Of a DNA stretch of 64,000 nucleotides, positions 1-9,740 are shown piece by piece. Position numbers and translations under genes: made by a program. Each line of letters starts with the position of its first letter. Positions within the stretch are counted from its first letter, which is position 1. The notes below the pieces were generated by a model, which saw only the letters and a list, made by a program, of their open reading frames with translations, made no database searches and was not told where the DNA came from. The stretch lies in contig LFLB01000025.1 in the NCBI GenBank assembly GCA_001543005.1, positions 1 to 64,000 on the forward strand, given 5' to 3'. This DNA comes from Candidatus Spongiihabitans thiooxidans. Lineage in GTDB: Bacteria > Pseudomonadota > Gammaproteobacteria > Arenicellales > Poriferihabitantaceae.

Positions 1-142
1 ACAACAGATTGCGGCGTAAATCCGCTTCGCAGCAATCGGGATATTTCCCCTTTCGGCTACGCCTTCAGGGGAAATCCACAACAAACAAAAGCGGACAATT
101 CACGTGTTATAAATTCGGACAGTTCTATTTACTTCTAACAGT
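1..142. other. Intergenic sequence with an inverted repeat; possible IS end
   Basis: Positions 43-51 and 67-75 form a perfect 9-bp inverted repeat (ATTTCCCCT/AGGGGAAAT). Further right, two related stretches start CGGACAATTC and CGGACAGTTC about 30 bp apart, an arrangement resembling the internal repeats at an insertion-sequence end. No convincing gene was seen. The IS idea is an inference and no transposase is in view. Confidence 0.3.
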
Positions 143-167
143 AAAAACCGTGGATTCAGAACCACGC
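143..167 (-). terminator. Rho-independent terminator of the glx/mgs operon
   Basis: On the minus strand a 5-bp stem CGTGG/CCACG with an 8-nt loop is followed by G and five T. It lies just past the stop codon of the last gene of the operon at 170, the expected place for its terminator. The stem is short, so strength is uncertain. Confidence 0.6.
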
Positions 168-169
168 GA

Positions 170-1498
170 TCAAAATTTCCCGGTGCCAGGAATCCAATCT
201 GTTCCCGCCAACGGCACCTTGGCCATCGCTGACGCTTCGATGGTCAAAGCCACCAGATCCTCTGGCTCAAGATTATGCACATCGGTCTTGCCGCATGCCC
301 TGGCCAGAGTCTGGGTTTCCAGCGTCAGGCAGCGTAAGTAATTAGCGACCCGTCGCCCGGCGATTTCGGGGTCAAGCCGAGCGCCCAGATCTGGATTCTG
401 GGTTGATATGCCTGCAGGGTCCTTACCATCCTGATAGTCGTCATAATAACCTGCGCTGGTCGCCAATTCATTATAGGCGGCTTCATGCTCAGGAGAATTA
501 TCACCCATCGCAATCAGCGCCGCCGTGCCAATGGAAACCGCATCGGCTCCGAGCGCCAAGGCTTTGGCGACATCGGCTCCAGAGCGGATGCCGCCGGAAA
601 CGATTAACTGCACCTTGCGATGCATGCCCATATCCTTTAGCGCTTCAACGGCAATTCGGGTCGCCGGCAAGGTTGGGATGCCCACATGCTCAATGAATAC
701 GTCCTGAGTCGCTGCAGTTCCGCCTTGCATACCATCAACCACCACCACATCCGCGCCCGCTTTAACCGCGAGCTGCACATCGAAAAAAGTTCGGGTCGCG
801 CCCACCTTGACATATATCGGCGCCTGCCAATCGGTCAGTTCACGCAATTCTTCGATCTTGATTTCCAAATCATCCGGGCCGGTCCAGTCGGGATGCCGAC
901 ACGCGCTACGCTGGTCAATCCCTTCGGGAAGATCACGCATAACGGCGACGCGTTTGCTGATTTTTTGTCCGAGCAACATGCCGCCGCCGCCTGGCTTTGC
1001 GCCCTGCCCGACCACGACTTCGATGGCATCGGCTTTACGCAAATCGTCAGGATTCATGCCATAACGCGAGGGCAGATACTGATACACCAAGATTCTGGAA
1101 TGACTCCGTTCCTCAGCGGTCATGCCGCCGTCACCGGTTGTGGTGCTGGTACCCACTTCGCTGGCGCCGCGCCCCAGTGCTTCCTTTGCCTGCATCGACA
1201 GCGCGCCAAAACTCATCCCGGCAATGGTAATTGGGGTCGAAATGGTAATCGGCTTTTTCGCATAGCGCGCACCCAACGTAACCGAGGTATCGCATTTCTC
1301 CCGATAGCCTTCTAACGGATAGCGCGACATGCTGGCGCCGAGAAAAAGCAAATCATCAAAAGTCGGGAGTGCACGCTTCGCGCCAAATCCCCGAATGTCG
1401 TAAATACCTTCGGTGGCGGCGCGCTGAATTTCACGGACGACCGGACGGCTAAAGGTTGCCGATTCGAGTAGCCATGACCTATCAATTTTTTCACTCAT
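170..1498 (-). CDS. Glutamate synthase-like FMN subunit (MgsC / GlxD family)
   Basis: A 442-aa stand-alone version of the FMN-binding synthase domain of glutamate synthase. Visible family features are the GQGAKPGGGG stretch (164-173), the VVVVDGMQGG beta-strand/loop (251-260), the SGGIRSG phosphate-binding loop (301-307) and GADAVSIGTAAL (317-328). In N-methylglutamate synthase (MgsABC) this subunit joins methylamine to glutamate; in the rhizobial GlxBCD set the exact reaction is less clear. It is the last gene of a three-gene minus-strand operon in the order amidotransferase, GXGXG subunit, FMN subunit, matching both named systems. The glutamine synthetase-like partner gene (gmaS or glnT) is not in the window, so MgsC and GlxD cannot be told apart here. 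Confidence 0.85.
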   Translation of the reverse strand: MSEKIDRSWLLESATFSRPVVREIQRAATEGIYDIRGFGAKRALPTFDDLLFLGASMSRYPLEGYREKCDTSVTLGARYAKKPITISTPITIAGMSFGALSMQAKEALGRGASEVGTSTTTGDGGMTAEERSHSRILVYQYLPSRYGMNPDDLRKADAIEVVVGQGAKPGGGGMLLGQKISKRVAVMRDLPEGIDQRSACRHPDWTGPDDLEIKIEELRELTDWQAPIYVKVGATRTFFDVQLAVKAGADVVVVDGMQGGTAATQDVFIEHVGIPTLPATRIAVEALKDMGMHRKVQLIVSGGIRSGADVAKALALGADAVSIGTAALIAMGDNSPEHEAAYNELATSAGYYDDYQDGKDPAGISTQNPDLGARLDPEIAGRRVANYLRCLTLETQTLARACGKTDVHNLEPEDLVALTIEASAMAKVPLAGTDWIPGTGKF

Positions 1499-1531
1499 AA
1501 TGCGCCCAAAAAAGGTAATGTCATAATGTGC

Positions 1532-2212
1532 CTAATACGCGCCAACATTGTCAATTTTAAAGTGATACAGTTCTCGGGCAGAACCATACCGCTTGAATTC
1601 ATCGACATCGACATCATCAATTGCCGCCTGTTTGAGCAGGTATGAAATCTCCTTTTTGTGTTCATCGTCCAACGGTTTTTCGATACAGTCGGTGCCGAGA
1701 CTTTTTACCGAGCCCCGTACATACAAACGCGCTTCATAAATCGAATCACCGAGCGCGTCACCGGCATCGCCGCAGACTATCAAGCATCCGGTTTGTGCCA
1801 TAAAGGCGCTCATGTGGCCGATGCTGCCTCGAACCACAATATCCACTCCTTTCATCGAAATCCCGCAGCGTGCGGCGGCATTCCCTTCCACAACCAGCAA
1901 ACCGCCGTGAGCAGTCGCGGCGCAATATTGCGAAGCATTGCCCTTGATTCGAACCTTACCAGACATCATGTTTTCCGCCAGCCCGGGGCCGGCGTTTCCG
2001 TTTACGGTGATATTGGCGTTTTTATTCATTCCCGCACAATAATAACCGACATGCCCATGTACGCTGACATCGCAGGAAAACATCGCGCCTGCAGCGACGT
2101 TATGCTTGCCGCCGGGATTGGCGACGACAAATGATTCGCCCTCGGCATCAGCCTGGTGCAAAGCAGAATTCAAATCCCGAACACCACTATCCTGCAAATC
2201 AAATTCTTGCAT
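1532..2212 (-). CDS. GXGXG-domain glutamate synthase-like subunit (MgsB / GlxC family)
   Basis: A 226-aa protein corresponding to the C-terminal right-handed beta-helix domain of glutamate synthase. Short glycine-rich turns recur about every 20 residues (NKNANITVNGNAG, GKVRIKGNAS, GGLLVVEGNAA, VDIVVRGSIG, GCLIVCGDAG, ARLYVRGSVKS), the GXGXG pattern. In the parent enzyme this domain is structural, holding the amidotransferase and FMN domains. Its last base pair coincides with the stop of the upstream amidotransferase gene, implying translational coupling, and the FMN subunit follows after 33 bp. The split three-subunit layout rather than one large GltB polypeptide supports assignment to the Mgs/Glx group. 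Confidence 0.85.
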   Translation of the reverse strand: MQEFDLQDSGVRDLNSALHQADAEGESFVVANPGGKHNVAAGAMFSCDVSVHGHVGYYCAGMNKNANITVNGNAGPGLAENMMSGKVRIKGNASQYCAATAHGGLLVVEGNAAARCGISMKGVDIVVRGSIGHMSAFMAQTGCLIVCGDAGDALGDSIYEARLYVRGSVKSLGTDCIEKPLDDEHKKEISYLLKQAAIDDVDVDEFKRYGSARELYHFKIDNVGAY

Positions 2213-3135
2213 TACGATCGCTCCCAGCTATAAATGGTAGCCGGTTCCGGCTCCCAGATGGTTGCATTTTCGCTACCGGGAAGTTGGGCGATGGCACGAT
2301 ACTCGGAAGCCATCGCCACCCAATCATCGGTTTCTGCCAGAATCGCAGGTTTGCAGGCAATCGGATCTCTTAGCACGGCAAAGCCATCTTTACTACCTAT
2401 CGCAAAGGTATAAAATCCATCCAGATCTTCCAGCGCCGCTTCCAACGCCTGGTTTAACGTTGCGCCTTGCCCTAGTCGCCAAGTCAAATATCCAGCCGCA
2501 ACCTCGCTATCGTTATCGGTGGTAAAACGTATTCCTTCGCCAATCAGCATTTCACGCAGATTATTGTGATTTGACAGGGAGCCGTTGTGCACTAAACAAA
2601 GGTCGCGCCCAGTAGAAAATGGATGGGAGTGTTCCGTTGTGACCGCACTCTCCGTCGCCATTCGGGTATGGCCGAGGGCATGAGTGCCAGCCATCAAGTT
2701 AAGACCGAATGTACGAATCACCTGATCTGGTGAACCTTTTTCTTTATAAATTTCAATTGTATATCCGATACTAGTAATCTTAATTCCAGGAATATTATTT
2801 TCAACCCAATTCAGTAGCGCCTCGGTTTCCGCCTCGTTGTCCACCTTGTTATCGAGTCGAGCAATCAAAATCCCATGATTTGCCACCGGCGAGAGCGTCG
2901 CTTTTCGGTCAATTTCGGCTTGAACACAGGTCTGTATGGCCTCCCAATCCGTATCAGGATCGCTGGATTGCAAGGTAATCTTTACTTGCCCTGGACTTAC
3001 CGGATTACGATATATAGCAAAACCGGCGCTATCCGGGCCTCTTTCGGTCATTTGCATCAACATATCAGACAACATGCCGCCTAAATTTGCCTCCAACTCA
3101 GGACGCTTGATATATAACCCAACTATTCCGCACAT
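2212..3135 (-). CDS. Class II glutamine amidotransferase subunit (MgsA / GlxB family)
   Basis: A 307-aa Ntn-type glutamine amidotransferase. After removal of Met1, Cys2 of MCGIVGLY is the catalytic nucleophile. RGPDSAGFA (about 32-40), the GHTRMATES substrate loop, HSHPF and the VHNGSLSNH motif are all visible. It would release ammonia from glutamine, or act as the amidotransferase-like half of an N-methylglutamate synthase. It is the first gene of the operon. Its start is only 4 bp from the end of an argE remnant on the same strand, so its upstream region is made from the decayed gene. No strong Shine-Dalgarno sequence is visible; GAG lies about 8 bases before the ATG. Confidence 0.87.
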   Translation of the reverse strand: MCGIVGLYIKRPELEANLGGMLSDMLMQMTERGPDSAGFAIYRNPVSPGQVKITLQSSDPDTDWEAIQTCVQAEIDRKATLSPVANHGILIARLDNKVDNEAETEALLNWVENNIPGIKITSIGYTIEIYKEKGSPDQVIRTFGLNLMAGTHALGHTRMATESAVTTEHSHPFSTGRDLCLVHNGSLSNHNNLREMLIGEGIRFTTDNDSEVAAGYLTWRLGQGATLNQALEAALEDLDGFYTFAIGSKDGFAVLRDPIACKPAILAETDDWVAMASEYRAIAQLPGSENATIWEPEPATIYSWERS

Positions 3136-3138
3136 ATT

Positions 3139-3546
3139 TCAACTCGCGGTGTAGGAGAATGCCAGATGAAACGGGTGCGCCAACTTGCACGCCAGCGCAC
3201 GCGGCACCAGCGCTAAAACCGATGCGATAAACCCCTTCATATCTGTAGCGCCGTGTCCATAAAAGCGATCGCTTTTTTCCTGCAATTCAAATGCCGCCAC
3301 CGACCAATCCTGCCCATCCACAGGCACCACGTCGGAATGCCCGGACAACACTGCCCCGCCAGCTTGGCCTGGACCAAAAACCGCATACAAGTTTGCTTTG
3401 ATTTTTCATCGTTATAGGTTAAATCTGATTTGATGCCCTATTCGCCAAGGTTAGGACTCAATGTATTGAATCATTGCTAAATTGCTATCCCGGCTGACCG
3501 TCGGATAAACAATTAATTTTTCCAGGATTTTTTCTGTTTGAGTCAC
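3139..3546 (-). pseudogene. argE: Acetylornithine deacetylase remnant (argE, N-terminal part)
   Basis: Pieces of one M20-family deacetylase appear in different frames. First comes an N-terminal piece (GTG at 3546, reading TEKILEKLIVYPTVSRDSN). Then YNDEKSK lies in a second frame, and NLYAVFGPGQ, LLSGH-type metal-site SGHSDVVPVDG, GHGATDMKGF and HLAFSY follow in a third. At least two frame changes and an in-frame stop break it. Homology ends after about one third of the usual protein, where HLAFSYTAS meets a stop 4 bp before the next gene, as expected of a deletion joint. The metal-binding His and Asp are still recognisable. Non-functional; functional arginine genes must lie elsewhere. Confidence 0.8.
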
Positions 3547-3718
3547 AACCTTGAATTTTCGAGTTAGCGCAATCAAACTAATTGTAAGGAATCCCAAGAA
3601 TTTTTGCAGTATAATGTTTATTTTGCCACGGGTAACCACGGCGTAACTAAAACGTAATTCCTCGTCCTTGAGTATCGGGATTGGTTTGGATTTCGATTCA
3701 GGGGTGGGTGGGGTTGTT

Positions 3719-3746
3719 TTTACGTAGCTAACATGTGTTTTATACT
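3719..3746 (+). promoter_or_regulatory. Predicted sigma-70-type promoter for the cas operon
   Basis: A TTTACG -35-like element and a TATACT -10-like element are separated by 16 bp, about 125 bp upstream of cas1. It is the best match I found in the 325-bp gene-free stretch 3547-3871, which otherwise holds only AT-rich sequence. GAAAAAGG just before the cas1 ATG at 3872 serves as ribosome binding site. This is a by-eye prediction. Confidence 0.35.
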
Positions 3747-3871
3747 TCTATATCTCTTCTACAACTTCACCAGATGAGCATACGAGCGCGTAAAAATCAT
3801 AAATCAGATAATTTAAAAGCTGGAAAAATCCGTAAAAAACAAGATATGCACAGCCTATTTTAGAAAAAGGT

Positions 3872-4834
3872 ATGGAACAATTAACCGACCTAAAAGCCAT
3901 CCTGCATTCCAAACGCGCCAATATCTATTACCTGGAAAAATGCCGAGTGATGCAGAAGGATGGGCGCGTGCTGTATCTCACGGAAGCCAAAAACGAAAAC
4001 CAGTATTGGAATATTCCGATAGCCAATACCACCTGCTTGCTATTGGGAACCGGCACTTCCATCACCCAGGCCGCCATGCGTATGCTGGCCCAGGCCGGCG
4101 TGTTGGTCGGCTTCTGTGGCGGCGGCGGCACACCCCTGCTCATGGCCACCGAAATCGAATGGCTGTCGCCGCAAAGCGAATATCGCCCCACCGAATATGT
4201 CCAGTGCTGGATGAACTTCTGGTTTGACGAGCAAAAACGTCTGGCGGCGGCCAGGCAATTTCAAACGGCACGTATTCAGTTTATGCAAACAGTGTGGTCA
4301 AAAGACCGTGACTTGATAGCCGCAGGTTTTAATGGTCATGATGAAGATATAGCGTCTGTACTAAACAATACCCGTGCCAAAATCGAACAGGCGCAAAAAG
4401 TCAGCAAGTTATTTCAAATTGAAGCTGACCTCACCAAACGGCTTTACAAAATAGCCGCCAGCAGAACCAAACATGGCGATTTTGTGCGTGAAAGAGAATC
4501 GGTCGATACTGCCAATGCCTTTTTGAACCACGGCAATTATCTGGCCTATGGCTTGGCCGCGACCACGCTATGGGTGTTGGGCATCCCCCACGGCTTTGCC
4601 GTCATGCACGGGAAAACCCGCCGTGGCGCACTGGTGTTCGATGTGGCAGATTTAATAAAAGACACGCTGGTACTGCCCTGGTCATTTATCTGCGCCAAGG
4701 AAGGTGCTACCGAACAGGAATTTCGCCAGCAATGCCTGCAAGCGTTTACCGATCACAAAGCACTGGATTTCATGTTTGAGCAGGTAAAAACCATAGCCTT
4801 GCAACACCACGAAAAAAAAGGTGAAGCCAGATGA
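3872..4834 (+). CDS. cas1: Cas1, type I-F CRISPR integrase
   Basis: A 320-aa type I-F Cas1, the endonuclease-integrase that inserts new spacers at the leader-repeat junction together with Cas2. By family alignment the metal ligands are probably E184 (in FQIEADLTKR), H246 (in VMHGKTRRG) and D260 (in FDVADLIKD); the family's H-x13-D spacing is kept. The N-terminal beta domain contains GTGTSITQAAMRMLAQAGV (59-77), which positions the dimer. It is the first gene of the operon and overlaps cas2-3 by 4 bp (ATGA). Base composition is G+C-richer than the effector genes that follow, especially 4030-4270. The I-F assignment is supported by the fused cas2-cas3 neighbour and the repeat sequence. Confidence 0.95.
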   Translation: MEQLTDLKAILHSKRANIYYLEKCRVMQKDGRVLYLTEAKNENQYWNIPIANTTCLLLGTGTSITQAAMRMLAQAGVLVGFCGGGGTPLLMATEIEWLSPQSEYRPTEYVQCWMNFWFDEQKRLAAARQFQTARIQFMQTVWSKDRDLIAAGFNGHDEDIASVLNNTRAKIEQAQKVSKLFQIEADLTKRLYKIAASRTKHGDFVRERESVDTANAFLNHGNYLAYGLAATTLWVLGIPHGFAVMHGKTRRGALVFDVADLIKDTLVLPWSFICAKEGATEQEFRQQCLQAFTDHKALDFMFEQVKTIALQHHEKKGEAR

Positions 4835-7719
4835 TGGTAACCTTCGTGTCACAGTGCGAGAAAAAAGCCCTTAACCGAACCCGGCGGGTACTGGACAGCT
4901 TTGCCAACCGTATCGGTGATAATACTTGGCAAACCGTGATTACCAATGAGGGGTTGGGCGCAGTAAAAAAACTGCTGAGAAAAACCGCCAGTAAAAATAC
5001 TGCCGTGAGTTGTTTTTGGATACGCAGCAGGAGTCGAAGTGAGTTAGTTTGGATTGTTGGTAAAAGAGATAAGTTTAATAGCGAAGGCGTTGTGCCTGTA
5101 AACTATACCAATCAAGATAAATTTATAGGAGAAATAACAATGGAAAAAATATATGCAAATACTAAAAAGCAACCATTAGACCAGCATTTGTTTGCTGTTG
5201 GGTTAGTATCAAAAACTTTAATGCAAAAAATAGCACCGGTTGAAAAACTGCCAAAGCAGGCTTTTATTGCTGGTTGCTGGCATGATGTTGGCAAACTAGA
5301 CCCATCTTTTCAAGACTGGTTAGATAAAGAAATCAATAAGAAAAATCCAAACTTAATCGTGCCAGAAGAAGGCGTTCACAACGACACACAATCGGGTAGA
5401 TTTTCATGGCAAAAACACCCAAGACATAATGAAGTATCCACACTTTTGCATCATCTTTTAGCAGATGTGACAAACTTTGACAACCTTGAAAAAGATATTA
5501 TAAAACATGCTATTTTTTGGCATCACGCTAAACCAATTAGAAAAGATGAATTTAAAACATTAAGCATTATTTTTGATAAATTAAAAAATAATTTAGAAAA
5601 TTATCAACTATTATTTGCGAATACTAGGGCTTTGATAAACCAAGTCAATCAACTGAATGAAAATTATTTTTCAGAAAATGCAAACCTTATTGCACTCAAA
5701 ACATTGGATATTCCAACGGGTGATTTCGAATATGATTTAGAAAATACTCCGCATCCAAAATACAAAACATATAACAGTAAAACTCAAATTACAGATTACT
5801 CTAAGCAAATAACAATCAATGCAAAAAATAATCTAATCAGAACCGCTGTGGTAACTGCTGATAGATTGGTATCTAGTTTGAATAGTGATGAATTACAAGA
5901 ACATATTAATAATCGTAGTTTAGAATCTTTGTTGGATGAAGCATTATCAAAAGATAGAAATTTAAAATCACATATTAAAACTTGCTTAGATGGCTTTGAT
6001 AAAAAATATCCAAATAGTCAACGCAATAAAGAACAAGCAGATACAGCAAAATACTTGGCAGATGAAGAAGTTAAAATTGGAGTTTTAAGAGGTCCTGCAG
6101 GATGTGGTAAAACAAAAATTGCCTTAGAGTGGGCAAATAAAACCAACGCCAAAAAGATTTTATGGATTTGTCCGAGAGTGCAGATTTGTCAAAGTTTATT
6201 CAAAGATTTAACTTCAGAGTATCTGCCCGATGCAAAAATAGAAATTTATACTGGCGAATATAAGCAAATTCATCAGAGCGGGAAAATAGCAGATAATTCA
6301 GATAACAAGCCTTTTTCAGGCGATATTGTAATAACCACCATTGATCAAATGGTTAATAGTATTACTACCCATCGCCAAATAGATATATTGGCTATTTATA
6401 TGGACTCTCACGCCGTTTTTGATGAGTTTCACGAATATGTAAATATGTCCGGTTTAAATATGCTTTTTGCTGAACTTATAAAGTGCAAACAATTACAGCA
6501 AAACAATAACAAACTACCGAATACATTACTGGTATCAGCCACGCCGCATTATTTATTTGTCCAAGATTTTTTAGGCATAGATAAAGACGATATTAAAGGC
6601 ATTGATAGTTTTAACAGCAGGCCTTATAAAATTGAGTTTGCTGATTATTGTGAAAATTTAGAGAATGAAACAAACCCGCTTTATCAAAAACAAGAAACCA
6701 ATACTTTTGTGATTAGCAATACTGCAACCACAGCACAAAAAAGTTTTATTAATAATCAAGAGAACACAATTTTAACCCACGCTAAATTTAAGACAACGGA
6801 TAAGCAACTAATTTTTGATAAAGTCATCAATACTTTTAAGCAAGACGGCAGCAAAGATAAGGTTTTGCGAGCCGGTCCAATTATTCAATCTTCTTTAAAT
6901 ATTAGCGGTAAAAAGATGATAGGTGAGATGACTTGTGCTGAGAATTTTTTACAACGAATGGGTAGGTTAAATCGTTTTGCAGAACATGACAATGCAACTT
7001 ATACCATAGCAATAACCGAAGGAGTTAAAAAAGGCAAACAAAGTGGTAATTCTGCCAAATTTCTGGGGCGTATGTACATTTTACAAAGCGCGAAAGTATG
7101 GTTTGAATTTTTAGATGATAAATTAAAGGATGATCAAACCGTAACTATTAACGAGTTATATAAATGGTATCAAGAGTTTTACGATAGCGACAATCAGTTA
7201 ATTAAACAAGATTTAGAAGTTTCGTTAAAAGAAAGCGTTAAAAATATTAACAACAATATTTACGATCCATTAGAAATACCAAAAAAACAAAATAAGGAAA
7301 ATGTTAAAATCAAAAAATATTCATTAAGGGGTAATAATCGTTTTGTGCAAATGGCGGTGTGGAATATCAGCAATGGCAAAGAAGAGTTCCCGGATGAGTA
7401 TGCCTATGAAGAAAACGATGCAAAAGATAGCCTAACCATGCCAGTAGGACCTATTTGTGGTTATGGCGATAGCAATCAAGACTTATTGGCATTCATGGCT
7501 AAAAAACATCACAACATCAAAGATGATGCTAGAAAACCTTACAATAACAACGTGCTACTTAATGCGGCAAGAACACCAGAAACTCCCATCTATTTAAGTT
7601 ACACACCTGAAGATTTAAAGAAGGTGGAAGCACAATCCCATCCTTATGCGATATATTATGCTATCGGAAAAACCCAGCCCATTGGGGCTATTTCAATCAA
7701 TAAACTCAAAGGAGAGTAA
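4831..7719 (+). CDS. cas2-3: Cas2-Cas3 fusion, HD nuclease-helicase
   Basis: A 962-aa fusion diagnostic of type I-F. Residues 1 to about 83 are a Cas2 ferredoxin-like domain ([13 protein letters not shown]...). The HD nuclease domain follows: DQH (H119), WHDVGK (H151-D152) and later His at 196-199 and 226-232. The superfamily 2 helicase has motif I GPAGCGKT (421-428), motif II DEFH (531-534), motif III SAT (569-571) and motif [10 protein letters not shown] (708-715). All key residues are present, so nicking, unwinding and degradation of target DNA should be possible. It starts inside the cas1 stop. Composition falls sharply to AT-rich at about position 5040, close to the Cas2/HD boundary. It is somewhat shorter than many I-F1 Cas2-3 proteins. 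Confidence 0.95.
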   Translation: MMVTFVSQCEKKALNRTRRVLDSFANRIGDNTWQTVITNEGLGAVKKLLRKTASKNTAVSCFWIRSRSRSELVWIVGKRDKFNSEGVVPVNYTNQDKFIGEITMEKIYANTKKQPLDQHLFAVGLVSKTLMQKIAPVEKLPKQAFIAGCWHDVGKLDPSFQDWLDKEINKKNPNLIVPEEGVHNDTQSGRFSWQKHPRHNEVSTLLHHLLADVTNFDNLEKDIIKHAIFWHHAKPIRKDEFKTLSIIFDKLKNNLENYQLLFANTRALINQVNQLNENYFSENANLIALKTLDIPTGDFEYDLENTPHPKYKTYNSKTQITDYSKQITINAKNNLIRTAVVTADRLVSSLNSDELQEHINNRSLESLLDEALSKDRNLKSHIKTCLDGFDKKYPNSQRNKEQADTAKYLADEEVKIGVLRGPAGCGKTKIALEWANKTNAKKILWICPRVQICQSLFKDLTSEYLPDAKIEIYTGEYKQIHQSGKIADNSDNKPFSGDIVITTIDQMVNSITTHRQIDILAIYMDSHAVFDEFHEYVNMSGLNMLFAELIKCKQLQQNNNKLPNTLLVSATPHYLFVQDFLGIDKDDIKGIDSFNSRPYKIEFADYCENLENETNPLYQKQETNTFVISNTATTAQKSFINNQENTILTHAKFKTTDKQLIFDKVINTFKQDGSKDKVLRAGPIIQSSLNISGKKMIGEMTCAENFLQRMGRLNRFAEHDNATYTIAITEGVKKGKQSGNSAKFLGRMYILQSAKVWFEFLDDKLKDDQTVTINELYKWYQEFYDSDNQLIKQDLEVSLKESVKNINNNIYDPLEIPKKQNKENVKIKKYSLRGNNRFVQMAVWNISNGKEEFPDEYAYEENDAKDSLTMPVGPICGYGDSNQDLLAFMAKKHHNIKDDARKPYNNNVLLNAARTPETPIYLSYTPEDLKKVEAQSHPYAIYYAIGKTQPIGAISINKLKGE

Positions 7720-7721
7720 TT

Positions 7722-8717
7722 ATGAAAAAAGTAACAGGTATCAAAAGTGTCGATTTTAAAATCTCCGCATTAGGTCATGGTGTGGTGAATTGGAATGGCC
7801 CGACCACCCTAACAGGCGATGACGGCAAAACGGTTGATAACCATACATTGCCAAAATTGCGAGGATATACAAATTTAACGGGCAAAATAAAAGAAGAAAG
7901 CGGTTACAAATACAAAAAAGAACCTACCGATATTGATTTCAAAAAAACACCGCTTTATATCAGCCAAAACTGTATTCGCCATCATTTGTTTAGAGACCAA
8001 GCGTTTGATCTTCACTATGCCAAAGAAAGAAGTTTGCAAGGTGTTTTGGCATCAATTACGGGTTTGGTTCGCGGTTTTGTTGTTCCATCCAGCCAATGTA
8101 AACGCACCAGTCCATTGTTAATGGAAGATTTTGTTGATGAATTGGGCAATGGCAATTTTGAGCAAATGGGCAGGTCTGGAACAAAAGACGATAAAGAAGA
8201 TGCAAAAACAGTGGACGAAAAAAAAGTAAAAGCCAAAAAAAGCACTTCATTTTTCTCAAAAACAACTTTTGGCGATACCAAATACACTTCTTATGGCTCA
8301 ATCAGTATCGAGCAATTGCAGTTTATTTCACTGGACAAAAAGTTTGATCGCTGTGCAATGGTCATTACAGATGGGCAAGGTGAAAAAGTCGCGCAAACCG
8401 TACAGGATTTTATTCAAACGCTCAATCCTGACCTAAGCCCACAAGCTGTCTTTCATGCAAACTATGTTCGTGGCGGTACTATTTTTGAAGAAGGCGAAAA
8501 TGGTATTTTGCTTAATAATGATGCTGTTACCGCATTAGTAGAACATACTTTACAAATGATACGCGAGCTTTCAATTCGTCAAGCAAAATCATATATGTAT
8601 GTTGATAGCGTAGAAGTTGATTATAACGATAGTCATAAAATGATGCGGATTAAACGGGGCGAATCAACAAATCCACAGCCTGACGGTGAGTATGCCGTTT
8701 ATTTTTATGCGAAATGA
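7722..8717 (+). CDS. cas7fv: Cas7fv, backbone subunit of type I-F2 Cascade
   Basis: A 331-aa protein recognised as the Cas7 variant of the minimal I-F2 (I-Fv) effector studied in Shewanella putrefaciens. Family stretches include the start [31 protein letters not shown] (16-35), [13 protein letters not shown] (79-91), [10 protein letters not shown] (124-133), [25 protein letters not shown] and [12 protein letters not shown]. Several copies would coat the crRNA spacer. Residues 153-173 are an unusually charged, lysine-rich stretch (TKDDKEDAK...KKVKAKK) that may be a lineage-specific insertion. It starts 2 bp after the cas2-3 stop with GGAGAG just upstream. It is not related to Csy3 of I-F1 beyond the general Cas7 fold. 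Confidence 0.92.
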   Translation: MKKVTGIKSVDFKISALGHGVVNWNGPTTLTGDDGKTVDNHTLPKLRGYTNLTGKIKEESGYKYKKEPTDIDFKKTPLYISQNCIRHHLFRDQAFDLHYAKERSLQGVLASITGLVRGFVVPSSQCKRTSPLLMEDFVDELGNGNFEQMGRSGTKDDKEDAKTVDEKKVKAKKSTSFFSKTTFGDTKYTSYGSISIEQLQFISLDKKFDRCAMVITDGQGEKVAQTVQDFIQTLNPDLSPQAVFHANYVRGGTIFEEGENGILLNNDAVTALVEHTLQMIRELSIRQAKSYMYVDSVEVDYNDSHKMMRIKRGESTNPQPDGEYAVYFYAK

Positions 8718-8726
8718 GGAGGAGTT

Positions 8727-9740
8727 ATGAGAATAGATATTTCCTATGATTCTTGTTGGCGTAATTCTTTTTTAGCAGGAAGCAATAATGAGCCATTGCC
8801 TAAAAAAGGTCGTAAATTTATTGGTTCTATGACTGAATTAAAAAAAGAAGGCAATTTTAAAACCCAAGCGATAACTAATGATACGGTTATGGGTATTTTA
8901 AATAGGCTTATTGGCGACCAACGCAAACTTTATCAGTCCAGAGGTGGAGACGATTATTATTTCAAAAAAATGGAATCTAGCATTAGATTTAAAGACAAAT
9001 GCTATGAAACCAATGAAATGACTTATCTTAGAAATATATCAGGTAGCACCGATAAAAACTCTTTTACAGGCGCAATCAAAACTAACAATGCTGTATTTAA
9101 TTCTGATTATTCTGCTGAGTTTTGGGGTATTTTGGCACTTGATTTTGATGCCTTATGTAAGTTTATTGTCTCAAATGAAAAGGTATCATCAGTCATTCAA
9201 ACTGACCCAATAGCCATTATTTCAAAACTAGAGATTTTAAACAAAGCAAAAGCGGTTTTAAATGAGGGGATGGCAAACAAGGCGGTTGAGGAATTGCAAA
9301 AATCTTTTGAGGGCATTGAATATCTTAATAAAAAAGGCGAAATTATGCCGATTAGTTTATATTGCTCATCGCTTTATCTACAATTACAAAGGCTTTCTGA
9401 GCGATTTAATATGAATTCTGCCAAAACTAAGGCAGGTGGTATTAGCGGTATTTCTAAAAGAGGCTTTACCAAAAAAGATTTTATGGCGCGTTTTACCACG
9501 GGAGAGAAAAAGAAAATATGGGGCAATCCGTATATTCGCAAACAGAGAACAAAAGGAATTGGTGAAGAGACATCGCTTATGACCAAAGCCAGTGGAACAT
9601 TAGAGATTAATCTTAATATAAGTAGAGAAAGAGCTAAGGACATCCAAATAAAAATAGAAAATGCGGGGGTATCCAGTTTTTATCTTGGTAAAAAAGGCTT
9701 GGCTTATGTCACTCATATTGACACAAGAGAGGTTGAATAA
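8727..9740 (+). CDS. cas5fv: Cas5fv, 5'-handle and PAM-binding subunit of type I-F2 Cascade
   Basis: A 337-aa protein placed between cas7fv and cas6f, where the I-F2 locus carries Cas5fv. It starts [18 protein letters not shown] and contains the basic segment [15 protein letters not shown] and a C-terminal RAMP-like strand pair ([27 protein letters not shown]). In the Shewanella complex this subunit caps the crRNA 5' end and an inserted helical domain takes over PAM reading and strand displacement from the missing Cas8f. Here the central helical part is about 150-240. A good ribosome site (AGGAGG) precedes the ATG. It ends one base into cas6f. The assignment rests on position, length and remembered family sequence, not on catalytic residues. 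Confidence 0.88.
   Translation: MRIDISYDSCWRNSFLAGSNNEPLPKKGRKFIGSMTELKKEGNFKTQAITNDTVMGILNRLIGDQRKLYQSRGGDDYYFKKMESSIRFKDKCYETNEMTYLRNISGSTDKNSFTGAIKTNNAVFNSDYSAEFWGILALDFDALCKFIVSNEKVSSVIQTDPIAIISKLEILNKAKAVLNEGMANKAVEELQKSFEGIEYLNKKGEIMPISLYCSSLYLQLQRLSERFNMNSAKTKAGGISGISKRGFTKKDFMARFTTGEKKKIWGNPYIRKQRTKGIGEETSLMTKASGTLEINLNISRERAKDIQIKIENAGVSSFYLGKKGLAYVTHIDTREVE

Noticed and set aside
686-1315. 209-aa plus-strand frame opposite the MgsC/GlxD gene
   Set aside because: It lies wholly antisense to a well-conserved gene and has no recognisable domain.
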